A stretch of 64,000 nucleotides of DNA from Chitinophaga fulva (GCF_012927205.1 NZ_JABBGC010000004.1:558001-622000), one strand, 5' to 3'. Counted from the stretch's first letter, positions 17,847-27,285 are shown. Translations and numbers: made by a program. The notes: generated by a model from the letters alone, not told the origin.

Positions 17847-19082
17847 TTATTGGTTCAACCGCTTCAGGAACCAGATATCGCGCAAACTGAAGTTAAATAC
17901 CGCATTCACATAAGTCTCCTTGATCAACCCGTTGCTGGTGCTGCCCCGCTGTCCGGCTTCAATCCCTATATAGTAACGTAACTGCCCCGTTTTGCTGGGA
18001 AGCGAAGCACCCAGTGTGCCGGCTACATCGCGTATAACAGTATTCTTGATCACGAGCGGGGACTGGTTGTAGCTGAAGCCTGCCTGGAGTATCAGTCCTT
18101 CTATCGGACGGTTGTAGTACTGCCGGCTCATGGCGTATTCTACGCCGGTGGAAAACCGTTGCCCGTCCCGGTAGTAATAGTTCAGCCCTTTGTCATTGAG
18201 GTTATTCCACTGCTGATGGCGGTAGTCTGCCACCCAGGTGATGGTGCCGTTGGTGAGGGAGAGGCCGCCGCCGAATTCGGCGGGCAGCGTGAAGGAGCCG
18301 GGGGCCAGTTGTTCGGTGTAATAAGGAATATTGTCCTGATTAACGATGTTGAGTTTCTGTTGCAGTTTCATGTGGGTCTCAAAGCGGTAGGTGGCGCCGA
18401 GGCCCAGTTGCCAGTCTTTGGACACTTTGGTCACATACTGTGCGCCCGCGGTGAAGTTGGGCTTAAAGGTGTACTGGTTGTGTTGTGTGGCCAATGAGTC
18501 GGTACCCACCGTTTGACTGATATTGATAGGACCGAACAGGAAGCCGGTGGACACTCCGATGGAGAAATGTTTGTTGAGCTGAAACCCATTGGAGATATAA
18601 GCCCTGTTTAATCCGCCTGTCCCGGTGGTGGTGGCTGTTACAGGATTGCCGGTACCGGTAATGAACTGGTTGTTGAGCAGTTTGTAATCTACGGTGCTGA
18701 AAGGCGTGATGCCGGCGCCGATGCCCCACCAGCGGGCAGCTTTGAAGCCGAGGGCCAGTCGTTTGAAATTGAGGTCGCTGGCCGTCTGTGATACCTTGTC
18801 ACCGGAATAATTGAGATACTGTGCTTTCAGGGAGGCATCGAACATAAAGTTCTGTGTCGGCAGCGCGCTATAGGAGGCCGGATTCAGCTCGTTCAGGTAG
18901 CCGCCGTTGCGCCGGCCTATGCCGGTGCTGCCGAGGCCAAAATTGCGGCTGTAATCCCTTTCTTCGAGGTCGCCGATGCCATAGGCGGAATAAATGGAGT
19001 TGAGGCCGTGTTGTGCGGTGGCTGCGCCGGCGAGAAGCAGCAGCGCGGTCACACAGGTATATATTTTTTTGCGCATAGTCAT
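17847..19082 (-). CDS. Outer-membrane beta-barrel protein (FadL/OMPP1-like)
   Basis: A 411-residue protein with a signal peptide (LLLLAGAATAQ) and many alternating amphipathic strands ending in aromatic residues. The N-terminal SIYSAYGIGDLEER and LGSTGIGRRNGGYLNELNPASYSAL segments resemble FadL-type barrels, where NPAS is typical. It probably forms a channel for hydrophobic or small substrates. It lies 5 bases downstream of the DUF4270 lipoprotein gene on the same strand. Its stop abuts the GH1 stop with no gap. Confidence 0.75.
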   Translation of the reverse strand: MTMRKKIYTCVTALLLLAGAATAQHGLNSIYSAYGIGDLEERDYSRNFGLGSTGIGRRNGGYLNELNPASYSALPTQNFMFDASLKAQYLNYSGDKVSQTASDLNFKRLALGFKAARWWGIGAGITPFSTVDYKLLNNQFITGTGNPVTATTTGTGGLNRAYISNGFQLNKHFSIGVSTGFLFGPINISQTVGTDSLATQHNQYTFKPNFTAGAQYVTKVSKDWQLGLGATYRFETHMKLQQKLNIVNQDNIPYYTEQLAPGSFTLPAEFGGGLSLTNGTITWVADYRHQQWNNLNDKGLNYYYRDGQRFSTGVEYAMSRQYYNRPIEGLILQAGFSYNQSPLVIKNTVIRDVAGTLGASLPSKTGQLRYYIGIEAGQRGSTSNGLIKETYVNAVFNFSLRDIWFLKRLNQ

Positions 19083-19087
19083 GTCCG

Positions 19088-20467
19088 TTATTTATACAGC
19101 AGGTAATAGACCTGTACCTTGATTTTCTTTTTGGGTGCCTGCTGGTCGTTGATCACCAGTCTGTCGAAACTGTTTCTGCCGGCGCCTCCGGGCGTTGTAA
19201 GAAACAGGCCTCGTGCGCCGTTGTTATCGGCGGTGAGCTGTGTATTGCAGTAGTTGGTGATATCGTAGGAATAGTAGGTGTTTTCGTTATACAGGTTGTC
19301 TACCGTGAGATTGCCATAAGCGATGGTGTCGGTCACGGCATTGGTTTTGTCAACCTGGCACAGGGCCAGATGGGTCGGTATCTGGCTGCTGCCGTTGAAA
19401 GTGCCGGCGGCCGGATATACGGTGAGTATCACTTTCATGATTTTGAAAAACTGTCCCAGCTGTTGCATGTTTTTGAGATAGGGGAGATCGATGCGGGTCC
19501 CTACGCCGGTAAGTGATTGCGTGAAAGACATATTGCCGGTGGCGGACGAAGGGAGCTCTTTTACCGGCACCTGCAGTTTTTCCAGGGGGGTGCCGGAACG
19601 GTTGGCGGTGACCTGGTTGAATTGCAGCTCGCTGGCGTTCATCTTAAAATCGACATACTTCACAGTCGTTACGATCTCATTGACATGATAATACAGGCGC
19701 ATGGTCAGCGAAGTGTCCTGGGCCAGGAAGGCCATCAGGGCGGTACTTCCGGGGCCGGGCACTATTTTCAGCCCGCGGAAGAAATCCAGGAAGTTAGGCC
19801 CCGCTGTGATATCGGGGCTTTTGTCGCGCAACATGGTAAACAACTGGTTGCCCAGCACATTCGACAAGGGGATGCTGACGCTCTTGTCTGTTTTGGGCCG
19901 GATAACGCCGGAGAATGTGCCCAGCGGCGTGTTTTCTGTGGCGAAGTTGCTGTTGTTGTATAGGCTGTAGAAGGTTTTGGCGAACTGGATGGTCTGTGTT
20001 ACCCGGTATACCTGCAGGCTTTGCGGCTGCAGGGAATCGCCGGCGATATAACCGGAGGGGCGCAGGATGAGCCGCAGGGAATCGAAACCGGAACCGTTGA
20101 CCGGTATATCTGTTCCGCCAGGTTGTATCACCTGGAAGTAAGAACCGGCGGTAACGGCCCCGAGGTAGGGGTCTGACTTGGTGCCTACCAGTAACAGGCC
20201 GGAACCGGAGGTGGGCACGGAATCATACAGGATGGTCTTCATGGCCACCGAAAGCGTATCGGTAAGAATATAATCGGTTTGTTGGTTGTCCACCACATTA
20301 TCATACGAGAAACCTGTCTTCTGGCAGGCGGTTATCCCCGTCAGCAATAACAGTAACAGCGCATTTCTTATGCTGCTTTGCTGCTTTGCGCATTCGCGTG
20401 AAACAAAGTGTCTGATGTTTCTTTGCATTCTTTTTATTCCTCTGCGTGAAAAAAAATCGTTGTTCAT
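19088..20467 (-). CDS. DUF4270-family lipoprotein
   Basis: A secreted lipoprotein with a hydrophobic segment and lipobox (TGITAC). Starts at 20467 or 20428 are both compatible. The upstream ATG at 20518 adds unlikely residues. The mature part (about 420 residues) is beta-rich and matches the Bacteroidota-specific DUF4270 family by its overall layout, for example DYILTDTLSV, SDPYLGAVTAGSYFQ and a C-terminal YYLLYK. Function is unknown. It is likely an outer-membrane surface protein working with the barrel encoded 5 bases downstream. Confidence 0.75.
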   Translation of the reverse strand: MNNDFFSRRGIKRMQRNIRHFVSRECAKQQSSIRNALLLLLLTGITACQKTGFSYDNVVDNQQTDYILTDTLSVAMKTILYDSVPTSGSGLLLVGTKSDPYLGAVTAGSYFQVIQPGGTDIPVNGSGFDSLRLILRPSGYIAGDSLQPQSLQVYRVTQTIQFAKTFYSLYNNSNFATENTPLGTFSGVIRPKTDKSVSIPLSNVLGNQLFTMLRDKSPDITAGPNFLDFFRGLKIVPGPGSTALMAFLAQDTSLTMRLYYHVNEIVTTVKYVDFKMNASELQFNQVTANRSGTPLEKLQVPVKELPSSATGNMSFTQSLTGVGTRIDLPYLKNMQQLGQFFKIMKVILTVYPAAGTFNGSSQIPTHLALCQVDKTNAVTDTIAYGNLTVDNLYNENTYYSYDITNYCNTQLTADNNGARGLFLTTPGGAGRNSFDRLVINDQQAPKKKIKVQVYYLLYK

Positions 20468-20661
20468 GGTGCGCAATTTTAGACAGGATCGATACTTGCC
20501 GTTGCTGTAATATGCCAATGGGCATTATTCATCGATGAATCCATTATTCTGTTCTTTGTGCCGTCAAAAGCGCCTGTATCGCGGCTAAACGCAAAAGATT
20601 ACTGCTGGCAGATGAAAAAGCGGTATCTGTCAGTTAAAAAGCGGAGAATGTCTATTTCCTG

Positions 20662-20691
20662 TTTGCCGGAATGCTCTCACGGATAATTTTG
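20662..20691 (+). promoter_or_regulatory. Consensus Bacteroidota promoter for the Kelch/DUF4907 genes
   Basis: TTTG at 20662-20665, an 18-base spacer, and TAATTTTG at 20684-20691, a perfect TAnnTTTG. Transcription should start near 20698, about 10 bases before the ATG. Confidence 0.65.
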
Positions 20692-20708
20692 GCAACAGTA
20701 AAACGAAC

Positions 20709-21710
20709 ATGCGAATGCGTTATTTAAAAGGTTACAGTTTATTATTGGTCGCTTCCCTGGTGGCCTGTTCGAAGGACTCCTCCACGACTACTAAAGTCGG
20801 CAACTGGATCAAGCGTTCTGAGTTTGAAGGGGTGGCCAGAAGTGCTGCCGCTTCCTTTGTCATAGATAACAAGGCTTATGTGGGCACCGGTTACGATGGT
20901 ACCAACAGGCTGCAGGATTTCTGGATGTTTGATGTAGACCTGAACCAATGGACACAGAAAGCACCCTTCCCGGGCGTAGGCCGCAGCGGCGCTGTAGGCA
21001 TGGCCATGGCCGGCAAAGGATACGTCGGTACCGGATATGATGGCCTCAACAAGCTCAACGATTTTTATCAGTATGATCCTGCTGCCAATACCTGGAGCCG
21101 CAAGGCTGACTTCGGTGGTAGTGCACGGTATGGCGCAGTGGCATTTGCACTGAATGATAAAGGGTATATAGCTACCGGGTATGACGGCAACTGGCTGAAA
21201 GACAACTGGCGCTATGATCCCGGTGCCAATGCATGGACACAGGTACAGAGCCTCACCAGCGGCAAACGGCAGGATGGCAATGCCTTTGTGATCAACAACA
21301 AGGCTTATGTGTGCATGGGTACGGCCAATGGCAGCTACGTAAGTGATTTTTATGCATTCGACGGTGCTTCCGAAACATGGTCTACGTTACGCTCTATCGA
21401 TAACGTGACAGACCAGAGCTTCGATGATAACTACAACTTCAAAGGCAGCGGCGCCGCGTCTTTCGCGATGCGCGGCCTTGGATATATCGTGTCCGGTACT
21501 AAAACAGGTCTCTCTTCTGCTGTGTGGGAGTACAATCCGGGTACGGACCTGTGGGTGCAGAAAACAGATTTTGAAGGCGCTGCCCGCAACGGGGCAACCG
21601 GCTTCACGGTGAAAGACAGAGGCTTTGTAGTGCTGGGCACAAGTTCCAGCCAACCGTTCGATAATATGTTTGAGTTTGATCCTACAGCCGCATATAACCA
21701 GTATGACTAA
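20709..21710 (+). CDS. Kelch-repeat beta-propeller lipoprotein
   Basis: A 333-residue lipoprotein with lipobox SLVAC at about residues 16-20. About five to six Kelch-type repeats follow, each with a G-[YF]-[VI]-x-[TS]-G-YDG core and a W about 20 residues on (KAYVGTGYDG, KGYVGTGYDG, KGYIATGYDG). The N-terminal and C-terminal repeats share R-x-x-F-E-G, suggesting propeller closure. It acts at the cell envelope and its ligand is unknown. Its stop overlaps the next start. Divergent orientation from the DUF4270 gene places both in one envelope gene island. Confidence 0.85.
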   Translation: MRMRYLKGYSLLLVASLVACSKDSSTTTKVGNWIKRSEFEGVARSAAASFVIDNKAYVGTGYDGTNRLQDFWMFDVDLNQWTQKAPFPGVGRSGAVGMAMAGKGYVGTGYDGLNKLNDFYQYDPAANTWSRKADFGGSARYGAVAFALNDKGYIATGYDGNWLKDNWRYDPGANAWTQVQSLTSGKRQDGNAFVINNKAYVCMGTANGSYVSDFYAFDGASETWSTLRSIDNVTDQSFDDNYNFKGSGAASFAMRGLGYIVSGTKTGLSSAVWEYNPGTDLWVQKTDFEGAARNGATGFTVKDRGFVVLGTSSSQPFDNMFEFDPTAAYNQYD

Positions 21711-22044
21711 ACGAAAATTATCCTGGCTCATTCCGGTGGTATTGTTACTGCTGTTGGCAGGGTACCGGTATTATCGGGATTCCTCACAGCAGGCTGCCGA
21801 TATGGTGCAGCTGACGGTTGTGCCTTTTGAAACAGGCGGTGGCTGGGGATATAAGGTGATGGTGGATAACCGCTCCTATATCTACCAGGATGTAATTCCC
21901 GGGATTGCCGGCAACAGGCCCTTCCGGTCAAAGGATGATGCAGCAAGGGTAGGGCAGGCAGTAGTGGAGAAGTTGATGGCGCATCAGCGGCCAACGATGA
22001 CGTTAACGGAATTATTAAAGATGCAAGTAGCTGGCGTGCAATAA
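21703..22044 (+). CDS. DUF4907-like small membrane-anchored protein
   Basis: A 113-residue protein. The ATG at 21703 lies inside the last codons of the Kelch gene, which indicates translational coupling. An earlier in-frame start at 21670 would overlap more. A single N-terminal membrane or signal segment (about 7-20) is followed by a domain with GGGWGYKV and YIYQDVIPGIAGNRPF. That pattern is typical of the DUF4907 family found beside Kelch proteins in Bacteroidota. Function is unknown. Confidence 0.7.
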   Translation: MTKRKLSWLIPVVLLLLLAGYRYYRDSSQQAADMVQLTVVPFETGGGWGYKVMVDNRSYIYQDVIPGIAGNRPFRSKDDAARVGQAVVEKLMAHQRPTMTLTELLKMQVAGVQ

Positions 22045-22069
22045 GAATGTTGTCTGTTCAGGGTTGTAG

Positions 22070-22105
22070 TCCCGCCTGGTCTTAAACAATTAGGACCGGG
22101 TGGGA
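22070..22105 (+). terminator. Hairpin downstream of the DUF4907 gene
   Basis: TCCCGCCTGGTC (22070-22081) and GACCGGGTGGGA (22094-22105) pair with two G-T wobbles around a 12-base loop. No immediate T-run follows, though CTTTTTAAGG occurs about 25 bases on. It is a terminator or a repeat element. Confidence 0.45.
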
Positions 22106-22213
22106 TTCCCTATTGGTACACTTTTTAAGGCCATTTTAATACTGATTTAATTTTAACAATCCCTTATACCAGGATTAACAAACTTTAACACAAGCTATAC
22201 CGGATACGGTTGT

Positions 22214-23524
22214 ATGTTTATCGCATCAATTACAATGATGCTCCATTTCAAACGTATATTAAAGAATCGTCCGGTCGTCGTATCCCTGCACATCCTGGCA
22301 TGGGTGTGTTTTTTATTCTTTCCTTTTTTTATTTACCGCATTCAGATTCTGCATAAGACCTTTTTCATCAAGGAGCTGATTGACAACCTTTTTCTGATCG
22401 CTATTTTTTATCTGAATATCTATGTGCTGATACCGCGTTATTTCAACCGGCAGAAGATTGTGAAGTATCTCTGTACGGTGATTGTATTGGTGGTGTTTAT
22501 CACCATACAGCAGGCAGCGCTGGATTTTTATTTTTTCCGGAATTATTTGGGCAGTCCCCGTCCTGCAATGATGGCCATGCGCCTGGATAAAGCAAGATTG
22601 GCGAATGATGTAACAACAAGGGCCTTTCCTCCGTTTAACCATCGGTATGAGATGAGAGAAGAGGAAGGAGTGCAGGTAGCAGCCACCAGCATCGCTACAC
22701 CACTGGGCAATAGAAGGCCGCACATCACCGTGATGGCCAAACCGGTGATGTCTACTATGCCGCTGCCGCCACCACGATGGTTCCGGATAGTGGAAGGCAA
22801 AGTTTCTTTTTGGGATTATCTGTTGTTCCCGGAAGTGCTCCGCCGCTCTGGCTTTTTTGCCCTGTTGATGTTGTTTATGAGCGGGTTCATTAAAATTGCT
22901 GTAGAGTGGTTTGAAAGTGAAAAACAACGGGAAGCGTTGAAAGTAGAAAAACTGAATGCAGAACTGAAATTTCTGAAGTCACAAATCAATCCGCATTTTC
23001 TTTTTAATTGTCTGAATACGATTTATTCACTGGCACACAAACAATCCGGTCAAACGGAACATGCGATCCTGAAGTTGTCGACCATCATGCGGTATATGAT
23101 TTACGAATCCAATGAAAACAAAGTACAGCTGGAACACGAACTGAAGTACCTACAAGACTACATTGACATACAGCGGTTGCGGTTGCCGCAGGACATTGAC
23201 ATCCAATATGCGTTAAAAGGCAGTGCGTCAGGTTTCCTGATAGAACCCATGCTGCTGGTGCCCTTTGTGGAGAATGCCTTTAAGCACGGTATCAGCTATG
23301 CGGAAGAATCCTTTATCAACATCGATATCACTATTGCAGAAAATATGATCAGATTAATTGTCAGAAACAGCCTCTTTAAAGAGCGGGTATCCGAAAGAGG
23401 CGGTATCGGATTACAGAACGTACAGAAAAGACTGGACATGCTCTACCATGGAGACCATGACATCACTATCACGGAAACAGATAACCAGTTCATTGTTGAT
23501 CTTAAAATAGTATTGAAAAAATGA
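22214..23524 (+). CDS. LytS/YehU-type sensor histidine kinase
   Basis: A 436-residue membrane kinase; an ATG at 22235 or 22238 is an equally good start. Membrane helices lie at about 25-45, 53-75 and 85-103, with another near 215-232 after a periplasmic or loop insertion. The His_kinase domain follows with the phospho-acceptor H261 in QINPHFLFNCLN and the ATP-lid segment VPFVENAFKHG. A coiled stretch (about 235-255) links the membrane part. It overlaps the response-regulator gene by 4 bases (ATGA). The signal is unknown. Confidence 0.93.
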   Translation: MFIASITMMLHFKRILKNRPVVVSLHILAWVCFLFFPFFIYRIQILHKTFFIKELIDNLFLIAIFYLNIYVLIPRYFNRQKIVKYLCTVIVLVVFITIQQAALDFYFFRNYLGSPRPAMMAMRLDKARLANDVTTRAFPPFNHRYEMREEEGVQVAATSIATPLGNRRPHITVMAKPVMSTMPLPPPRWFRIVEGKVSFWDYLLFPEVLRRSGFFALLMLFMSGFIKIAVEWFESEKQREALKVEKLNAELKFLKSQINPHFLFNCLNTIYSLAHKQSGQTEHAILKLSTIMRYMIYESNENKVQLEHELKYLQDYIDIQRLRLPQDIDIQYALKGSASGFLIEPMLLVPFVENAFKHGISYAEESFINIDITIAENMIRLIVRNSLFKERVSERGGIGLQNVQKRLDMLYHGDHDITITETDNQFIVDLKIVLKK

Positions 23525-24234
23525 TAAAGTGTATCGCTGTGGATGACGAGCCGCTGGCCCTGGAAATCCTGGAAGACTACATCCGCAAAGTGCCCTTCCT
23601 TCAGCTGGCCGGCAAGTTTGAAAATGCTGCCAATGCCCTGCGCTTTATTCAGGAAGAACCGGTGGACCTGGTTTTTCTGGATATCAAGATGCCGGATATT
23701 ACCGGCATACAGTTCCTGAAGTCCCTTAAATATCCGCCCATGGTAATTTTCACCACCGCTTATGGCGAGTATGCGCTGGATGGCTTTAACCTCGATGTGG
23801 TGGACTATCTCCTGAAACCCGTGCCATTTGAACGTTTTCTGAAAGCCGCCGCCAAAGCCAGCGAAGCGATTACCGCCACTCAGCAAAAGACCGCCCCGTT
23901 CGATACGGCCACTTTTGCCAATGACTACATCTTTATCAAAACGGAATACAAAATCATCAAGATCAATCTTGAAGACATTCTTTTCATTGAAGCACTCAAA
24001 GACTATACGAAAATCTATACTCCCAACCTGCCTGTGCTCACGCTGCGCAGCCTGAAATCATTCGAAACCCGCCTGCCGGCCGATAAATTTATCCGCGTGC
24101 ACCGCTCTTACCTGGTGTCACTCAATAAAATCAATTCGGTGGAGAAAAATACCGTGATGATCGCTAACCAGTCCATTCCTATCAGTGATGGTTACCGCGA
24201 CCGGTTTTATGATCTGATCAACAGGAACTCGTGA
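23521..24234 (+). CDS. LytTR-family response regulator
   Basis: A 237-residue regulator. The receiver domain (1 to about 120) has the phospho-acceptor D54 in LVFLDIKMPD and the conserved K in LLKPV. The LytTR DNA-binding domain (about 140-235) has DYIFIKTEYKIIKI, FIEALKDYTKI and FIRVHRSYLVS. It forms a two-component system with the preceding kinase through a 4-base overlap. Targets are not evident. Confidence 0.95.
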   Translation: MIKCIAVDDEPLALEILEDYIRKVPFLQLAGKFENAANALRFIQEEPVDLVFLDIKMPDITGIQFLKSLKYPPMVIFTTAYGEYALDGFNLDVVDYLLKPVPFERFLKAAAKASEAITATQQKTAPFDTATFANDYIFIKTEYKIIKINLEDILFIEALKDYTKIYTPNLPVLTLRSLKSFETRLPADKFIRVHRSYLVSLNKINSVEKNTVMIANQSIPISDGYRDRFYDLINRNS

Positions 24235-24236
24235 CC

Positions 24237-24412
24237 ATTTAGATATTTGGATATTTACTGGTGTTATTTGAACATTCGGGAGATGTTTTGATATTTAATA
24301 TAATTTATATATTATTTATCCTTATTTAAATAAGGAAGATAACTATTTAATTATGTAATCTATATCCGAGTAATTCAATAGATAAATAGCTAAATATCAA
24401 AATATTCAAATG
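24237..24412. repeat. Octamer-phased AT-rich inverted array
   Basis: The left arm has three 8-bp units (ATTTAGAT, ATTTGGAT, ATTTACTG; 24237-24260). The right arm has four complementary-style units (GATAAATA, GCTAAATA, TCAAAATA, TTCAAATG; 24381-24412). A perfect 16-bp palindrome, CCTTATTTAAATAAGG, lies at 24320-24335 in the centre. It fills most of the 246-bp gap between the LytTR gene and the desulfurase gene. Confidence 0.65.
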
Positions 24413-24480
24413 AATCTATTCAAATTTTTCGGAACTTTGATGGCACCATTACAAAAAGCCTTAATCAAAAACCACCAACA

Positions 24481-25608
24481 TTGGAAAGAATTTATTTTGA
24501 TAATGCAGCCACCACCTCGCTTGACCCGGTGGTATTAGATGCCATGCTGCCCTATATGACGGAAAAGTTCGGAAATCCTTCGTCTATCTATTCCTACGGA
24601 AGAGAAACCAGGCTGGGTATAGAAAATGCACGCAAATCAGTAGCTAAGATCCTGAACGCGCATCCGGGAGAAATATTTTTCACTTCCGGTGGAACTGAAA
24701 GCAGCAACACGGCCATCAATGCTGCGATAAACGATCTGGGATGTAAACACATCATCTCTTCCCCGATAGAGCACCATGCTACACTGCATACCGTGGAGTA
24801 CCTGCATCACCATCGTGGTATCGGACTGTCTTTTGTCAACATATTGCCATCCGGCCATATCGACATGAACCATCTCCGGGAACTGCTGCAAAATGCTGGT
24901 GGTAAATGCCTGGTGACGCTGATGCACGCCAACAACGAAATCGGCAACCTGCTCGATATGCAGGCCGTAGGCACGCTCTGTAAGGAATTTGATGCCATCT
25001 TCCATTCCGATACGGTTCAAACCGTAGGGCACTATCCATTTGACCTGCGCAATACACCGGTCCATTTCATTACCGGTGCAGGACACAAATTCCATGGCCC
25101 TAAAGGCGTAGGTATCCTGTACATCAATGAGAACGTGAAAATCAGTCCGTTCATCCAGGGTGGCAGCCAGGAACGCAACATGCGCGCCGGTACCGAAAAC
25201 CTCTACGGTATCATCGGATTTGCCAAAGCACTGGAACTGGCCACCGAACACTATGCTGAACACAGTGCGTATATCAACGACCTGCGTCAGTACATGGCGT
25301 CTGAACTGGAGAAAAACATTCCGGGCGTAACGTTCAACGGTGACCTGAAAGGCCGCAGCCTCTACACCGTGTTGAACGTGTCTTTCCCGAAATCCGAGAA
25401 GAGCGAAATGATCCTGTTCAACCTGGATATCAACGGTATCTGCGCCTCCGGCGGCAGTGCCTGTACATCCGGCGCCAACGCAGGTTCTCACGTGATCCGC
25501 GCTATCAACAGCAATCCTAACCAGATCGCAGTGCGTTTCTCCTTCTCCAAAAACAATACAAGAACAGAGATAGACAAAGTGATCGCTAAACTGAAGGAAT
25601 TAATTTAG
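24481..25608 (+). CDS. Cysteine desulfurase (IscS/NifS family)
   Basis: A 375-residue PLP enzyme that removes sulfur from cysteine for Fe-S cluster or thiolation pathways. The start is TTG at 24481: the family's N-terminal YFDNAATT begins four residues in, and no in-frame ATG exists back to the stop at 24391. PLP lysine is K203 (GAGHKFHGPKG), and the persulfide cysteine is C328 in SGGSACTSG, on a long loop typical of the IscS/NifS class rather than SufS. It is monocistronic here, with no scaffold gene adjacent. Confidence 0.92.
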   Translation: MERIYFDNAATTSLDPVVLDAMLPYMTEKFGNPSSIYSYGRETRLGIENARKSVAKILNAHPGEIFFTSGGTESSNTAINAAINDLGCKHIISSPIEHHATLHTVEYLHHHRGIGLSFVNILPSGHIDMNHLRELLQNAGGKCLVTLMHANNEIGNLLDMQAVGTLCKEFDAIFHSDTVQTVGHYPFDLRNTPVHFITGAGHKFHGPKGVGILYINENVKISPFIQGGSQERNMRAGTENLYGIIGFAKALELATEHYAEHSAYINDLRQYMASELEKNIPGVTFNGDLKGRSLYTVLNVSFPKSEKSEMILFNLDINGICASGGSACTSGANAGSHVIRAINSNPNQIAVRFSFSKNNTRTEIDKVIAKLKELI

Positions 25609-25609
25609 A

Positions 25610-25748
25610 GATTTTTTGATTTACGATTTTTTGATTTCGCGGATAAAAAAGCGAAAAAATGATAAAAAGAAGACCGAAGCAGGTAAAATCCGCTTCGGTC
25701 TTCTTTTTATTAGTCTACGAAATCAAAAAATCGTAAATCAAAAAATTT
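25610..25748. repeat. Inverted AATC/GATT phased arms around a terminator
   Basis: 25610-25640 (AGATTTTTTGATTTACG and following) is nearly the exact reverse complement of 25718-25748. Both arms are built from ATTTTTTG/ATTTACG units of 7-8 bp. Between them lies a 17-bp-stem terminator. The entire gap between two convergent genes is thus symmetrical. Confidence 0.7.
25664..25708. terminator. Bidirectional intrinsic terminator
   Basis: AAAAAGAAGACCGAAGC (25664-25680) and GCTTCGGTCTTCTTTTT (25692-25708) form a perfect 17-bp stem around an 11-base loop. There is an A-run on one side and a T-run on the other. It serves both the desulfurase and the convergent mutase gene. Confidence 0.9.
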
Positions 25749-27137
25749 CTACATAAATTCCTTGATGTCCTGCATGATCCTTTTGGCGATGTTATCAGCC
25801 GTGGTCTCATTCTGGCTCTCCGCATAAATACGGATAATCGGTTCTGTATTGGAGGTGCGCAGGTGTACCCAGTCCTTATCGAATTCGATCTTCAGGCCAT
25901 CTTCCGTGTTTAACGGTTGATTTTTGTATTTACCTTTGATTTTTTCGAAGATGGTTTTTACATCTACTCCTTTGTCCAGCTCGATTTTATTTTTGGAGAT
26001 GAAATAATCAGGGTAGCTGTTACGCAGCGCTTTGATGCTTTTTTTGCTGTTGGCAAGATGGGTTAGGAAAAGACCGATACCGATGAGCGCATCGCGGCCG
26101 TAGTGCAGGTCCGGTACAATGATGCCGCCATTGCCTTCGCCGCCGATGACAGCGTTGGTTTCTTTCATTTTTCTTACCACGTTCACTTCGCCTACGGCAG
26201 AAGGCGTGTACTGGCCACCGTTTTTCAGCGTCACGTCTTTTAACGCCTGTGTGGAGGACATGTTGGAAACAGTATTGCCGGGGCGTTTGCTGAGCACATA
26301 GTCAGCCACGGCCACCAGCGTATATTCTTCGCCGAACATGCTGCCGTCTTCACAAACGAAGCAGAGGCGGTCTACGTCCGGATCTACAGCGATGCCCAGA
26401 TCAGCATTGGATTTATTCACTTCGTTGGACAACGCGGTCAGGTTTTCCGCCAGCGGTTCCGGATTGTGGGCGAATTTGCCGGTCACTTCCGGGAACAGCA
26501 CTTCCACTTCGTTTACGCCCAATGCTTTCAGCAACGGCGGTACGAACAGTGCGCCGGTAGAGTTAACCGCGTCTACCACTACTTTGAAATTACGCTCCCT
26601 GATAGCAGCCACATCCACCAAAGGATAGTTTACTATAAGGTCTACATGTTTCTGCAGGTAAGAATCATCCTGTGTGTAGGAACCCAGTTTGTTCACATCC
26701 ACAAAGGTGAAGTCTTCACGTTCTGCAATGTCGAGCAGTGTTGCGCCGTCTTCGCCGGAAATGAACTCCCCTTCTGCGTTCAGCAGTTTCAGGGCATTCC
26801 ATTCTTTTGGATTATGGCTGGCAGTAAGGATGATACCACCGGCAGCATTTTCCATTTTAACAGCAATTTCTACTGTCGGCGTAGTAGACAAGCCGAGATC
26901 AACTACATCGATTCCGAGGCCGTTGAGCGTGGATACTACCAGGTTTTTCACCATTTCGCCGGAAATACGGCCATCACGGCCTATTACCACTTTGCGGTTG
27001 TCGGTCTGGCGGGAGAGCCAGGTACCGTAAGCTGCGGTGAATTTTACCACATCCAGAGGAGAGAGTCCTTCACCAGGCTTACCGCCTATGGTTCCGCGAA
27101 TACCGGATATTGATTTGATCAGTGCCACGAGATTCAA
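25749..27137 (-). CDS. glmM: Phosphohexomutase, probably phosphoglucosamine mutase
   Basis: A 462-residue alpha-D-phosphohexomutase. The phosphoserine is S107 in TASHNP, the metal loop is DPDVDRL, the sugar-specificity loop is GGEGNGG and the phosphate-binding loop is RTSNTEP. The GEGNGG form is usual in GlmM/PMM-PGM enzymes of Bacteroidota. The likely reaction is glucosamine-6-P to glucosamine-1-P for UDP-GlcNAc. A phosphomannomutase/phosphoglucomutase role cannot be excluded from sequence alone. Confidence 0.85.
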   Translation of the reverse strand: MNLVALIKSISGIRGTIGGKPGEGLSPLDVVKFTAAYGTWLSRQTDNRKVVIGRDGRISGEMVKNLVVSTLNGLGIDVVDLGLSTTPTVEIAVKMENAAGGIILTASHNPKEWNALKLLNAEGEFISGEDGATLLDIAEREDFTFVDVNKLGSYTQDDSYLQKHVDLIVNYPLVDVAAIRERNFKVVVDAVNSTGALFVPPLLKALGVNEVEVLFPEVTGKFAHNPEPLAENLTALSNEVNKSNADLGIAVDPDVDRLCFVCEDGSMFGEEYTLVAVADYVLSKRPGNTVSNMSSTQALKDVTLKNGGQYTPSAVGEVNVVRKMKETNAVIGGEGNGGIIVPDLHYGRDALIGIGLFLTHLANSKKSIKALRNSYPDYFISKNKIELDKGVDVKTIFEKIKGKYKNQPLNTEDGLKIEFDKDWVHLRTSNTEPIIRIYAESQNETTADNIAKRIMQDIKEFM

Positions 27138-27151
27138 TTTTTTAAGGAAGG

Positions 27152-27159
27152 CAAATATA
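27152..27159 (-). promoter_or_regulatory. -7 element for the phosphohexomutase gene
   Basis: CAAATATA reads TATATTTG on the minus strand, a perfect TAnnTTTG, 15 bases before the start codon. No clear TTTG was found at the -33 position. Confidence 0.4.
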
Positions 27160-27243
27160 AAAAAAACCGTTCCAGATTTCCTAATTATGAAAAGATGAGC
27201 AGTCTTGCCGACAGATCGACCATTTTCCCCATTCAGTTTTCAT

Positions 27244-27251
27244 TATATTTG
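27244..27251 (+). promoter_or_regulatory. -7 element for the LtaS-like gene
   Basis: TATATTTG is a perfect TAnnTTTG 35 bases before the ATG at 27286. A TTTT at 27223-27226, 17 bases upstream, is an imperfect -33 element. Confidence 0.5.
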
Positions 27252-27285
27252 CAGCTACGCTTTTAAAAAAACAGCTATACGTTGC

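Noticed and set aside
24237..25748. CRISPR-like array from the regularly spaced repeats
   Set aside because: Repeat units are 7-8 bp without 20-40-bp spacers, and no cas genes are present.
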